Shown here one piece after another: positions 1-11,661 of a stretch of 64,000 nt of DNA (positions are counted from its first letter, which is position 1; each line of letters opens with the position of its first letter). The notes under the pieces are model-generated. The model was not told the DNA's origin. It was given only the letters and a program-made list of their open reading frames with translations, and made no database searches. Location of the stretch: contig JBBCBC010000030.1 in the NCBI GenBank assembly GCA_037126765.1, forward strand, positions 4,126,478 through 4,190,477, given 5' to 3'. Source of the DNA: Stenogyne calaminthoides. Taxonomy: Eukaryota; Streptophyta; Magnoliopsida; Lamiales; Lamiaceae. Both the position numbers and the translations under genes were made by a program.

Positions 1-2288
1 CATCCGCTAAAGTTTATCGAATTAAGATGCAAAATTTGAACGGATCTTGAATTATCAATATTGAAAAAAGTTTCTTATTCAAGCCCATAAATATTCGCTA
101 ATCAGCACAGTGACCCAACTATCCATCTTAACCCGTATCATCGGGCCATGGCGGGCTACCCTCCTTTTAGATTAAACCGCCATTAATTAATTCAGGTCGG
201 AAAAGGGCTTTCCTCCGGATATCTTTTGTCCTCGGAGTTCTCCGGCATTATTATCGCTCAGACACGGACTAGTTCCACTCCCAAGATTTGATGATTGGTC
301 TTATCGGGTTCCCAAGGGGGACACAAAACCGAGATCACTGCAACATCGGAATCATGAGCCCGAATTTTAGCAATCGACTTTGGGTGGAACCCGGACTCAC
401 GCCAATGGTAAACTCATTTTATTTATGATTTCATTTTATATTTTGTTTTTAGTACGCCACGCTTAATAGTTTGGCCAAATATAAACCGGATGATGGGGTA
501 TTTTAAGAGTCCACCCATAATTATCCACAGGTAGCGAAGCCTCGTTCGCCAAAGACACCCAAACTTTCCTACCTATTCATGATATCAGACAACGCCCGAG
601 GTCCCGGACTTTGAACCGCATGATAGTTCCTATACGCAACCTTTCCGAGAATCGACCGGATTGCTTCATCTAGGTCGTGAATGGTGGCTTTTTATTGAAC
701 GGAGCCGTTAATTTGGTCTTCTTAAGGTCCAAGCCCCGTAAAGTCACTAAATTAATGAAGGTGGATTTACCATTTATTGGGCGAGCAGAGGCCGCCATCA
801 CCGCCAAAACATTCAATGAGAAGTTGAAGGATGTGGGCGGGGAAACAACCGAAAAGAATAAGTCCCGGATGGTGAAGGATCTCGAAAGTAAGGATACTTT
901 GAAGGAGAGTCCCAACAATCTCCCACTTATACTCAAAGTCGTCGCTTGTTAGTAAGCCGAGGTCCATGACTTACCAACCACCGCGGAAAATCTAATGTCA
1001 CCATCACGAACTAATAATTTCATCCACTTATTCTCTCTAGTGTCGTTAGGGCTTGCCACCGAGCCATTCCGCGCCGATGGGGTGAAATCTGCGATGTCCG
1101 AAGCCGGGTATATACGGATCTCGCCAACCTTGTTTCGAGGATGATCTCCCTATCAAAGACCTTGTTTGCTTTTGTGGATTTCGCTTTCCTTCCCCGTGCA
1201 CTGGTTCTATGATCCCGAGGAGCTCTTGGATCTTTGAATTTGAATGAAAGCGCAGATGGCGCGGATGGTGGTGATGGTGAGGGGAACCGAGCTAGCGTTG
1301 AGATTCCCGAGGTTGAACCAAATGCATCGACCAACCCTGTTGAGGGGACCTCAGATGCTCCGCCGAGTTGATTCTGTTGGATGGTTTGTCTGCATGGGCA
1401 AGATGCCACTCGCCTTGAACACTTTTGGTAATCGCCCTACGGGGTTTGTTCAACAGGTTGTTTGGTTTCCCTTCGGGGTGTGTAAATGTTTGCCTGCGGG
1501 CGATGTACCTTTGTTGCCTCCTGGCATTTTTAATGAAATCGCAGTTGTTGTAGCATGGATAAACCCGACCTCCTACCTGGGCACAAAGGATCATAAACAA
1601 TCCAACAAAGACTGCATGAAGCAACCTCGTAAAGGGGACCAAGGGATCAGCCCACGTAATTCCCACAAGACCAAACCTTCAATTTGCAAAGGTTAGCACT
1701 TTCATCGTAGTCGGCGATTCGAAGTCAGCGATGTAATTTCCGCTTTATATCCTCAAGTCGGGAAACACCGCACGGTAAATAACTATACGATTCCGTGGTA
1801 AATGATGCGGCCCGACACGCCACTAATCCTCCCTCCACATCCGCCCCACGATTGGCACGCTCAAGATGGATTTTCTTCTACCGCTGTCAGATTAATGGTT
1901 CCCCGATATTGTAGCCCTTTCATAGGCATTATTCCTTATAAATTCCGGCCCAAAGGTGGAGTCATAAGATAAATAGGCCACCACGGCCACCTCTTTGTAA
2001 TGTGTCGAACAACTTAGACTTCTAGGCATATACATACATCCTCTCTTCGCTTGGACGCCCCGTTGGTCTCGATTCCAAAGACGAACCGGGTCACCAACTT
2101 TTTTGTCTCTTTCCCCGATTCGATTGCCTTTAGCATACACATTTCGTAATAATTATTGTTTAACTGAGTAGATAAAAACCAGTTACAACAACAGTTTCTT
2201 TTTATTTCTCTTTTTCGCTTTCTGAAAATCTATATAACGAAGACCTGTATAATCGAAAAACGATGACCAAAGATTTGTTAATTGGAAG
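1..2288 (-). mobile_element. Decayed gypsy-related DNA, no intact gene
   Basis: This stretch is richer in GC than the rest of the window and full of stops in all frames. Its first 730 bases align, with many substitutions, to the decayed gag region at 7205-7905 in the same orientation, so it is most likely retrotransposon DNA. Bases 730-2160 carry short open frames on both strands (for example 677-952 plus and 1020-1409 minus) that I do not recognise. I see no LTR end, primer site or polypurine tract here that would close the element to its right. It may be the distal part of that element or a second, neighbouring one that continues past the window start. Confidence 0.5.
45..730 (-). repeat. 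Second gag-like copy, diverged
   Basis: Blocks in the same order match 7205-7905: a shared stretch ending in 'gcccataaatatt' (about 83-95 and 7243-7255), then 'cattattatc' followed by 'actagttccact' (about 248-277 and 7442-7471), a 'gttcgccaa' block (about 545 and 7754), and an 'atctaggt' block followed by 'gttaattt' (about 669-716 and 7865-7897). The copy near 7.2-7.9 kb is more AT-rich, as expected from C-to-T decay of methylated DNA. Read on the minus strand, the 7.2-7.9 kb copy lies in the gag part of the retrotransposon, so this copy is also likely gag. Confidence 0.5.
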
Positions 2289-2868
2289 CGAAACTCGTGG
2301 GAGGTCGGGGACCATTTCCCCCCGTTCGTGAATGTAAAAAGATGATATGCGACCGAGGTCGACTTAGATAGGGTATGCGATATACTAGCCTTCACATATT
2401 CTTGGCTTAGACTTGGTATGCGACCGAGGTCAACTTAGATAGGGTATGCGACATACTAGCCTTCACATATTCTTGGCTTAGCCGACTTAGACTTGGTATG
2501 CGATCGAGGTCGACTTAGATGGGGTATGCGACTTACTAGCCTTCACATATTCTTGGCTTAGCCGACTTAGACTTGGTATGCGACCGAGGTCGACTTAGAT
2601 AGGGTATGCGACATACTAGCCTTCACATATTCTTGGCTTAGCCGACTTAGACTTAGTATGCGACATACTAGCCTTCACATATTCTTGGCTTAGCCGACTT
2701 AGACTTGGTATGCGACCGAGGCCGACTTAGATAGGGTATGAGACATACTAGCCTTCACATATTCTTGGCTTAGCTGACTTAGACTTTTTCGTTTGTGAAT
2801 CTATTTTTGGCCGAACTTGTGAGAGGTCGGGGACCAGTCCTCCTAGTTCGTAAATGTAAAAAGATGGT
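2289..2868. repeat. 80-bp tandem array with flanking direct repeats
   Basis: About six units of roughly 80 bp start with 'tatgcgaccgaggtcgactt' at 2346, 2417, 2497, 2577, 2657 (short unit) and 2709. Each contains 'tagccttcacatattcttgg'. The first period is 71 bp because one 9-bp block is missing. The array is bracketed by two copies of a ~55-bp block ('gaggtcggggacca...' at about 2289-2343 and 2813-2867). It lies between integrase and the expected 3' LTR; tandem arrays in that position are common in Tat/Ogre-type gypsy elements. Confidence 0.85.
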
Positions 2869-2895
2869 ACAAGTTTGTGTTATAAGTCATAACCC

Positions 2896-4155
2896 CTAGA
2901 GAAATATACAATCGATTTGGTTTTTACAACTCATAGTTATTGGTAGAACTTCTTTAGGTAGGTCGCATTCCATGGATACATCGAGGGAATGCCCTTCAAG
3001 TCCTTGAGAAGGTAAGCCCCATTTGGCAGGCATTTCGAAATCTTCATGGGTCCCTCCCAGGTTGGACCAAAAACTCCTTTCTGGATACCGAGGATCCTTT
3101 TTTAAAATGAGGTCGCCGGTCTTGAATCTTCGGATTTTTGCTTTTGAGTTGTAGTATCTCTCCGACTTTTGTTTGTAACTTGCGTTTTTTAAATTGGCCT
3201 CCAATCTTTTTTCTTCGAGGAGGTCGAGGCTAGAGAGATATGGCTTGATCGTTGTCTTCCGTGACTATTTGCAATGTCCGATAACTTCTGACGATGACCT
3301 CCTCCTCCGGACCCGCCTCCATCCCGAGGCCGGGCGAAAGGTGTTTCGCCCGTCGAATTTTGGAAAGTAGTCCTATACGACCATAAGATACTTGGAAGCT
3401 TGAAAGCCCACAATCCCTTTGACTCGATGAGTTGAGTTTTTAGGGTGTGTTTGATTATTTTGTTTACCGCTTCTACCTGTCCATTAGACTGGGGGTGATA
3501 GGGGGTGGAAAACAACTTTGTGATTTTCCACTTCGCGAAAAAGGCATCGATCTCGAAACCATCGAACTGCTTCCCATTATCTGTGACGATTGCTTGTGGT
3601 AAACCAAAATGGCAAATGATGATTTTCCATATAAATCGAATGATTTTCTCCTGGGTAATGGTAGCCAAAGGTTCTGCTTCCGCTCATTTGGTGAAATAGT
3701 CTACTGCGACCACTGCAAACTTAGAACTTCTCGGGGCTTTTGGGAAGGGACCAATCAGGTCGATCCCCCACCTTGCGAAAGGCCACGGGCTGTAGATCGA
3801 TGTGAGTTCCTTCGAAGCTCGCTTAATTTTTGGTGCGAACAACTGACATGATGGCACTTCCTTGCGTACGCAATCACATTTTTCTTAGAGTTAACCAATA
3901 ATAGCCCTGTCTGATCGTCTTGTAGATGAGTGATTGACCTGCGGTGTGGTTCCCACAATCTCCCTCATGGATTTCTTTTAAGACTGCTTGGCCTTCTTCT
4001 GGGGTGATGCATTTTAACAGAGGTAGAGAAAAACTTCGTTTGTAAAGTTGCTCGTTGATTACGGTGTATCTTGCTGCTCTTAGTTGTAAACGCCGAGCTG
4101 CGAGCTTATCTTCTGGCAGTATTCCTTTCTTGATGTATTCTTTGATTTCGGTCAT
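2896..4155 (-). pseudogene. Gypsy integrase, frameshifted
   Basis: Three minus-strand segments in different frames make one integrase. 3874-4155 holds the N-terminal zinc-binding region (EIHEGDCGNH, then the end of the linker 'QGYYW'). 3189-3668 holds the catalytic core: LPQAIVTDNGKQF carries a catalytic Asp and HPQSNGQVEAVNK the catalytic Glu. 2896-3204 holds the C-terminal domain (RFKTGDLILKK). The first segment starts with 'WMTEIKEYIKKGILPEDK', typical of plant Tat-type polyproteins. Frame changes between segments and a stop-rich join near 3700-3870 show it is dead. Confidence 0.9.
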
Positions 4156-5320
4156 CCAATTGTACTCTGTGGTCGTGATCTAGGAAGACTTCGTTATGAA
4201 TGATTGATCGATCTGCCTGGTTTGCCCAAGTTATTTCTTTTTACGCCGATCGGCGTCGACTTGAGAAGTGTTGAGTCCGGTGTCCATGATGTTGTCCATG
4301 TCTTTCCTAAATTCGGATTTTCTCCAAGCGTCGCGGTAGAATGTCCACCAAACATTTTTGTTCATCACAAAACCAATTGTACAAACTTTTCAAAGCACCT
4401 TCTCGCGAAGAGTTGGTATAAGAAATTGATTTGGGCCTCATCACAATATTTATTCTCCGATAAGCCGCATATGAAATAGCATTTAATCACCGAACATGCT
4501 CCAACTTTCCCCCACCATCTTTACCATTGCCATTTCGCACCATTTTAAAGGCTTGATCATCCGGTCGTTTTGTTAAAAAAATTTCTTTATAGACTTTGTG
4601 AAAGATTGTTGTTCATGATTAACCCTCCCTTCATGAATGTGTCGTTGAAATCATCGACATCTAAGTCCATGGGATTTGACGCCTCATGGGTTCATTCCGA
4701 GCTGAGTTCCCAAATATTATACAAGGACTTGAGCTTTGATCGCAGTTCATAAGGCGGTGATCCCGAATCGCCCTAACTCGATGGACCATTTCAACAATCT
4801 TCCTAAAATCTCGGTCGCGTCAAGATTGTCTTTTAGTGGCATGGTAGTTAGTCACCTATCCGGTGATCGAAGAAATATTATCGCAATTTTAAACACTTTC
4901 GTGATCAAGGGCGAAATGAAATTTTCGAGTGGCGGATACTTGAGCTCGGCATCATTCGGGGTTTGGCCGATATTAAATATATAGGCAAATGGTATCATAT
5001 TCGCCTGCATTAACAACATCCGAGAGCGAATAAGCCACGAGGCCGGTCAATTATTTAAATAACTTCTCACGGGTATGGGTTTAAACAAGATTTGGGGGTC
5101 TAAAAGGTATAGTTTGAGCTAAAGAATGCGGCTTGGCATTGACGGGGTCCATGAGAACTTTAGGGACTTCATGTCTTCAAAAAAGGCTTTTATACCTACT
5201 TGTCCTCAATCCTAAATACATAATCTGTTGGAGAGTCCTTGACACCCGGCCAACCCCTCGGTCTTCTTTTTTATGTCAGAAGGTGATTTCATGTCCATGA
5301 TGGCTTTGATTTTCATTGGG

Positions 5321-6309
5321 TTAGCTTCGATGCCTCGCTAACTGATGATATGGCCCAGGAACTTTCCCGAACCAACTCCGAAACTGAAGTTTCTTGGGAT
5401 TCAAGCACATGTTGTATTCTCTTAGTATCTCAAAGGTTCGGGCGAGGTGGCCCAGATGATCCTCTTTCTTTTCGCTTTTTACCACAATGTCGTCAATGTA
5501 TACCTCCATGGTTTTCCAGATCTCGTCGGCGAACATCGGATTTACCAAACGCTAGTAGGTCGCCCCTGCGTTCTTTAAACCAAATGGCATTCTTCCAACG
5601 ATACACATTCTTTTCTGTTATGAAAGATGTGTGTTGCTGGTCATCTTTATCCATGGAGATCTGGTGATATCCGGCGAACGCATCCATGAATGTCATTATC
5701 TCATGCCCTGCTGTATTGTCCATGAGGTGGTCGATGTGTGGCATTGGAAAGTAATCCTTTGGACAAGCCTCATTGAGGTCGGTGAAATCGATACATAACC
5801 GCCAAGAGTCGTTTGCTTTTTTCACTAGTACCCGTATTAGCCACCTACTGCGGCTGATCTGCCTGCTCGATCAACTTGTTGTCTAGTAATTTCTTTACTT
5901 CCTCGGCCAGGGCCGCATATTTTTCAGGGCCGAACTTTCTCCTTTTCTGGGATATTGGTCTATTTGTTGGGTCGATGTTTAGTTTGTGACATGTGACCTC
6001 GGGGTCAATGCCGACCATGTCTCCATGCGACCATGCGAATTCGTCTAGATTCTGTTTGAGGAAATCTATCAATTGATCTCGTAAGTCGGCTGGGATCCGT
6101 GTTCCGATGGTTACGCTTAGTTCCGGTCGATCGAGGTCGATGGGAATTGTTTCGAGCTCTTCAACAGGTGTTGCTCGTTGATCGTTCTTTTCCGTTCTTG
6201 GATCAAGGTTAGATGTTCGCAGGTCGGAATCGACCTTAATTGGCTCGAAACCGATGAGGTTCCAGATCTGGTAAATCTCGTATGGGCTGCTCTTTTGCCG
6301 CGACGTCAA
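5321..6309 (-). pseudogene. Gypsy reverse transcriptase, frameshifted
   Basis: 5845-6309 is the lead-in to the RT: 'DEFAWSHGDMVGIDPEV', then 'RRKFGPEKYAALAEEVKKLL'. 5493-5825 continues with 'WRLCIDFTDLNEACPKDYFP' and 'MDAFAGYHQISM', the first catalytic Asp region. 5321-5548 holds the YIDD box (EVYIDDIVVKS) with its two catalytic Asp. The three segments are in different frames, so at least two frameshifts are present. Retrotransposon RT copies cDNA from the element RNA; this copy can no longer do so. Confidence 0.92.
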
Positions 6310-6689
6310 CTTCCATAGGTGTTACATTTGTTCCTAACACATTGTCTATTTCCATCTTGTCACTCTTTTTTCCTTCTCGAGGTGGAGTTCGGCTCGTACA
6401 ACCTGGCTCCACCTCGGACTTTTTACCAAAATAAAAAGCAGAATTTAAATCAACCCAAGTGTAAGTTAAACATTTTCTTGCAGTGATCTGGTCACCTTTG
6501 ATGGTGCCAATCTTCCCGTCAGATCCGAGGAACTTAATACAATAAAAGTAAGACGAGGCAGCAACCCCGAACTCATGTTCAAAAGGCTTGCCGAAGTTTG
6601 ACGAGGCGTCGATGATCACAAAATCCAATTGTCTCGTAGCCTTTACTTCCACGTCCAAGGTCAAGGCGATTTCCACGGCCAGACGGATC

Positions 6690-6930
6690 ATTCCGTAGGC
6701 CTCGACAGGCTGATTCCCGAAACCCCAAATTCTGACCTCGCAGGGCTCGACATAGGACTAGAAATCGCCGAGTAGATCCAACGTTTAAGGATATTGCAGA
6801 AAACCCCATTGTCAATCATGACGTGGTGGACCAAATATTCCCCCCATTAATGTTTCACCAATGGGTCCCGGGCCGAAAAACTACCCCATCCTTGTCTTCT
6901 TCGGTGAAAGTGAGTTGCTTTTGATTTGGG
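6690..6930 (-). pseudogene. Gypsy aspartic protease remnant
   Basis: Minus-strand translation gives 'QLTFTEEDKDGVVFRP' in one frame and 'HHVMIDNGVFCNIL' in another. The second is the active-site region of plant gypsy proteases, where the usual D-T/N-G-S-S here reads D-N-G-V-F. A stop and a frame change separate the two pieces. It sits between gag and RT as expected. Confidence 0.75.
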
Positions 6931-7204
6931 GCAATGGTGTTGATCGGAAGGCAACTTTCAGCACTTTCATTATCGATTCACACATCTCGCCTTTTTCCGA
7001 CGCCGGTTTGATAGGGGCGTTAATGAGAGAAACCCCCAAGGGTCCCCCCTTCAGGCGATCATGTGGATGACCATCTTTCTTTATCCATCCTTTCGAAAAA
7101 TCTGTGGACCTTACTTTTTTATTTTTAAACACCTTTTCCCGCTTATCGGACTTTATTCTTGATCGTCGGACCTTTTTGAGCCTAACAAACCTTTCCAATT
7201 TACC

Positions 7205-9000
7205 TTCTTCATATATCAATATTGAAGCCCCAATGTTATTCGCGCCCATAAATATTAATTAATCCAATGGAGTTATAATAATTGTAAAATTTCCTCCATC
7301 TTTGGAACCCATATTATTTCTTTGGGTATGGGATATCTTTGCTTATTTCACGCTTTAAAAAACCCATTAATTCATGGTTAAGCCAACAAATAACTTTTCC
7401 TTAATTAATTATCAATTGGTTTGAAGGCTCGAACCGTTCGACATTATTATCCATATCTCAAAACTAGTTCCACTTGCAAGGGTTTCTTGATAAATTTTAT
7501 GAACCTCCTTTTTACTTTTCGCCAAATCTTGAGGCCGATTTCACAAGTTGGTGATCATGACCCCGCTAGCAATGCAAATCGGCGAGCTCGACCAATAATC
7601 CTTGTTCAAGATCTTCCGTTTTGAATTCCTTTTTTTCAAACCATGATACGCCAAAGAATTTGTTACCAACCACAACGGCTCCTATTTAATGAGTAGATCT
7701 ATTCGATTAACATATAATTCTTCCTGGTCCATTCCTCTAATTTTCCTAGATGTTCGCCAAGAATTTGTCCTCCCTCAGGTCCTATTCAAGGTGGCACTAG
7801 TGTAATGGGTGAGAAAGTAATTGAGCCATTTGACTTCAAAGACTCTATGGATGTTCATTTCCATCTAGGTAGGTGTGTTAAACCATCGTTAATTTAATCG
7901 CCCGCGATCCGGTTAAAAATGTAACATTGGGTATTTATTTGAATGATATGGAGTTCAAATATAGGAAGTGTCGATGATATTTAAAGGTTGATAAACAATT
8001 TATTTCAAGAATATTGCGTGATGGAATCCGACATTGATCTTGATCAAAGTAAAAGCATACTTTCCATAAAAGATAAATCCCAATCTTTCGTGGTAAGGGG
8101 CATTCCCCCTTTGTTTGATAGCTGTTCTTGGAGATCCTTGATATCCTGCAGGATGTCGGCCATCTGTGGGGATTCATCCTGCTTTGCGACCTCATCAATG
8201 TGACCGTGAGGTGGGGAGTTTCTTTCTTGTCGGCGGGGTGATGGAGTTCTATGACGTCTGTATGGTGATGGAGTTCGCTCCGCTCCGCGAGGTGGCGGAC
8301 TACGCCCGAAAGGGATCCTTTTGCCGATACTTTGTTGTTTGGGCTTTGGGCCACCGACCTGAAAAATGATCTCCGTGCCCCTGACGGTCGCTACCGGTCG
8401 GTCCGGGTTCTTGTTGAGGTCCGCGACCTCGGCCGTCATTGAAACCTTCCGAGAACAAACACCTATGGATCGGATTCGCCCCTCGCTCGTCGCAAATGAA
8501 TTAGATTGGATGTTGGGTTTCATGGAATCGGCTTCCGACTTCTCTCTCGCGAGAGGCCCCTCATGGCGAGGTTCCTCGCGGCGAGGTCCTTCACAACCAG
8601 ACTTCTCTTGACGGGGCTTCTCGCGGCGAGAATCTTTGTGCCTCGGTCCTTTGCCCTTGCTTTGGGCTTTTCGGTTCAGGTCGTGGCGCAGGTCGCCGTC
8701 GGTGATTTTTGCTTCGGTTTGCTTTCAGCGCAATTCTGAGATGGCCTCATCAATGTCCCTAGGGGTGCGGATTTGCTCGAGCTTTTGAGCGATTCCGGTG
8801 GTAGGTCCTCCGGCGTGACGGTTGCTAGTGGCCGGACCACTAAACCCCGCCCTACTGGATCGGCATGTGGCCGAAATGGCCTTTCTTTTCATAATCAAGG
8901 TGGCTTGAGACATGTTTCGGGAATGTCGAAAAGGATTTTGGGTGAGTGTGGGGAATTTTGTCGAAGATTCGTGAGGAATACTCCAATGAGAAAACACTAA
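7205..9000 (-). pseudogene. Gypsy gag remnant
   Basis: The minus strand from the primer-binding site carries broken gag-like frames. 8725-9048 and 8044-8523 include 'DIDEAISELR', an Arg/Pro/Ser-rich stretch (RTPSPYRRHRTPSPRRQERN) and 'MADILQDIKDLQEQLSNKGG' followed by 'MPLTTKDW', a lead-in typical of plant gag. The core beyond it (about 7205-7940) is very AT-shifted and full of stops, and only its similarity to 45-730 and its position identify it as gag. No zinc knuckle is readable. Confidence 0.6.
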
Positions 9001-9032
9001 TATTTTTAGCACTATTTTTCTTGAAGAGTACC

Positions 9033-9049
9033 CTTCTTCTAGCGCCAAT
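9033..9049 (-). other. Primer-binding site of the gypsy element
   Basis: Directly inside the LTR the minus strand reads 'TTGGCGCTAGAAGAAGGG' (plus 'cccttcttctagcgccaa'). The TTGGCGC start is typical of plant gypsy elements that use a tRNA 3' end other than initiator Met. Confidence 0.75.
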
Positions 9050-9694
9050 TGTTGTGTACTAAAATATGAGGGTTATGATTTATGATGTGGCTTAATGATC
9101 CTAGTAACACAAACAATAAATATGTAAAGTGGATTGTATTTAATGATGTGTAATGAGATATGAGTTGGATAATTAATTTGCAAGAAGTTTGGTCGGATAT
9201 TAATTTCTCTTCTTTTCTTGGGTCATAAATGACCCATATTTATAGTGTTTGGGAGAGTGGAGCTCACTCTCTTGGTCACAAGTACAAGGAGCCGAAAGTG
9301 GCTCTGCAAAATATTAAATGCTACAAGATTGATTTGACTCAGATCGGAGGTCGCTGGGAGGTCGCTCGAGGAAATACCGGACAACCAGGGGTCTAACCAC
9401 CTAAACCCTCCTAGCTACTCATCATTACCGTCCTTCACTGACACTTCTCTGCTCAATACCGCCTTTTAGGTAAGGTCTTCGATGCTGCCAGCCTGCCACC
9501 GGTCCAATCGCCATTAATGCCCCATATGTGTGTCAGTTATGCGACCTGCGAGGTTCTTCCAGATCGCATACTCATGCCCGGCGAGCTTCTTCCCTCGACT
9601 ACCTCAGCGATGTGGTGTACTTGAGCAAAAACTCGGTTCGACCCATTTTCATCTTACCAGGTCGGGTCCGACATCGCGTTATAAGCTCACAACA
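9050..9694 (-). repeat. 5' LTR of the gypsy element, 645 bp
   Basis: It begins TGTTGTG at 9050 and ends CACAACA at 9694, a perfect 7-bp terminal inverted repeat with the canonical TG...CA. The primer-binding site abuts it on the internal side, and AT-rich unrelated DNA begins on the other side. The target duplication cannot be tested because the second LTR was not found. Confidence 0.8.
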
Positions 9695-10904
9695 TTAGTG
9701 ATACCCCTTATCATTCCCATTTTATATTCATACCAAACGGTGTCTAATATTTTTAATTGAAACAACTCATACTATAAACTCTACATTTTTAGCTTTTCAA
9801 AAATACATACAAAATGTAAAAAAGTTGTACAGTAAAATTGATTTGCGCTAAAAAAGAAAATGATTTATATGAGATTTTGAACTCCATTTATTTCTTCTTC
9901 TCAGAATTTAGAATTGATACAAATTAAAAGCACATATTCCATACAATAATTAATACAGAGATTTCTATAAAATGTGACAAATTTGTTGGACCAAGTCCAG
10001 ACTCGAGTTATGGTATGGACATGTGTCCCACGTTTTGACATTACGGTTTTTAATTTGATTTGGTCATGATATCATTAATCATGTGAAAGAAAGAATCGAA
10101 AGCAAAATTGAGATAAATTTCGTGATCATAATTAGGAGGTGTGTTTCGGGTTGGTTGATGAAAGTGAGAGTCTTTTTCTTTGACAAAACAAATATTGCCA
10201 ACTAAAAATCTTGCATGTGAATGGTCACATTAGTCTTGATGCTATTATTCATGAGCATTCTCCACGTATGTAAATTTTGAAATAAATCATTATCAGATAC
10301 GACGTCTGTTGTTTCTTTCAATTTAATCAAACTGCAAACTCAAATGTATTGACAAGTCATGGTGAACCTATAATATACTTATTTTCAGAAATAGCATATA
10401 ATTAACATATTACGTCAATACATTTATGGTTGATACCCTCTCGATTGAACATTTACTGTGCACATAAAAATTATTTATTATTATTAAAAGGAATAAAGTT
10501 GTTTTTTGATGGGGTTAAATGATAAAAATAGTAACATTTGTGTAAATTAAATGAGATAAAATTGACATTAGTGACATTGAATGTAACATTGAGGTTTTTG
10601 AGGGATATATATAAAAGAGAAAAAAAATAATTTATTATTATTTACAAAAATATTTAATTAAGTATGGAACAGACTTTTTTGACAAATATTCAATTGAGTT
10701 AAAGAGACGGGGTATTAAAATGAATTTAAGTTGTAGTAGCCTGCCTCATATAATTAAGTTGATCCAAGTTCTATTCCATATGCATAATAGTATCTGAATT
10801 TTTTTTAAAAAAGAAAAAGAAATCCAATCAGGCCTCAAATTTATAAATGGGTCACCACCCATTGGGCCTAATGATGGGTATTAGTACAAATTAAGCCCAA
10901 TTAA
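9695..10904. other. Intergenic, AT-rich, no gene seen
   Basis: No open frame with recognisable protein sequence lies here. The DNA is low-complexity AT-rich, with no clear repeat borders. Confidence 0.7.
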
Positions 10905-11220
10905 AGGCCCGGTTATTAGCACCCCCATTATTAGGAGATATACCCCCCATAAAATATTTTCGAAAAATTTAATTTGAATTTAATATATAATTTCGAAACA
11001 CTGGTGTTGAAATTGTATCTTAATTTCGGAACATTTGTTTTGAAAGTTTTCGAGCAGAATTTTACTTTGCAAACTTCAGAAATTCGGCATCTTCTTTTGG
11101 AAATATGTTAGTGATTTCGAAAAATCACTTTCGAAATTAAGATACAATTTCAACACCTATATTTCGAAATTATGGAGGGGGTGTATTTCCTAATAATGGG
11201 GGTGTTAATAACCGGACCCC
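10905..11220. mobile_element. MITE with long inverted repeats and 8-9 bp TSD
   Basis: The ends are inverted repeats: left 'ggttattagcacccccatta', right (reverse complement) 'ggttattaacacccccatta', each continuing about 100 bp inward with 'gttgaaattgtatcttaatt'. It is flanked by the direct repeat 'ccaattaa' (10897-10904 and 11221-11228); a ninth base, c, also matches. An 8-bp duplication suggests hAT and a 9-bp one Mutator; I cannot decide. It has no coding capacity. Confidence 0.75.
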
Positions 11221-11228
11221 CCAATTAA

Positions 11229-11661
11229 TTGGATTCGTATACCATAATTGGGCCGACGAAGGCTGCAATTGCAAACACACAGTACAGATAATTATAAACT
11301 TGGCCCAATTGATTTATTTCTCATATTATTATATTTAATTATATATACACACACTTAATCGAGCCAACGCTTTTCGACCCTATCAAGTGAAAATCCAATA
11401 TATTAAATTATAATATTTTATGACTATTTAAATAAGTAATAGAAATGAGGCACATGATCTGCTCAATCAGTTCAGATTGAAGGATGTTATATCAGAAGAG
11501 ATGAACCTGAATGTCTGATCATAACATGTCAAAAAATGTTAGCAACAGAAAGAGAAAACAATTCTGCCCTAATAATGAATGCTAGCAATCCGATGGAACT
11601 TCTAAGCTACTTAAAAATTACATCAAAACCCGATTCCAATGGTTCATTAGATCTCTAACTT
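11229..11661. other. Intergenic and 3' flank of the IST1-like gene
   Basis: No gene is visible. The last part probably includes the 3' untranslated region of the minus-strand gene ending at 11662. Confidence 0.5.

Larger units (their letters stand above)
2896..9694 (-). mobile_element. Ty3/gypsy (Tat-type) LTR retrotransposon, decayed
   Basis: Reading the minus strand from 9694 down, the order is LTR, primer-binding site, gag, protease, reverse transcriptase, then integrase, which is the Ty3/gypsy order. All reading frames are broken by stops and frameshifts, so the copy cannot make its own proteins. The RNase H part (about 4200-5300) is too decayed for me to pick out its motifs. The second LTR was not found: sequence upstream of 2289 does not resemble the LTR at 9050-9694. 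The element is therefore either truncated or runs beyond the window start. Confidence 0.9.

Noticed and set aside
1244..1696. A 150-aa plus-strand frame in the gypsy-related DNA
   Set aside because: No recognisable domain; it overlaps equally long frames on the other strand in decayed repeat DNA.
2346..2788. CRISPR-like regular repeats
   Set aside because: Units are about 80 bp with no unique spacers and lie in a plant retrotransposon, so this is an ordinary tandem array.
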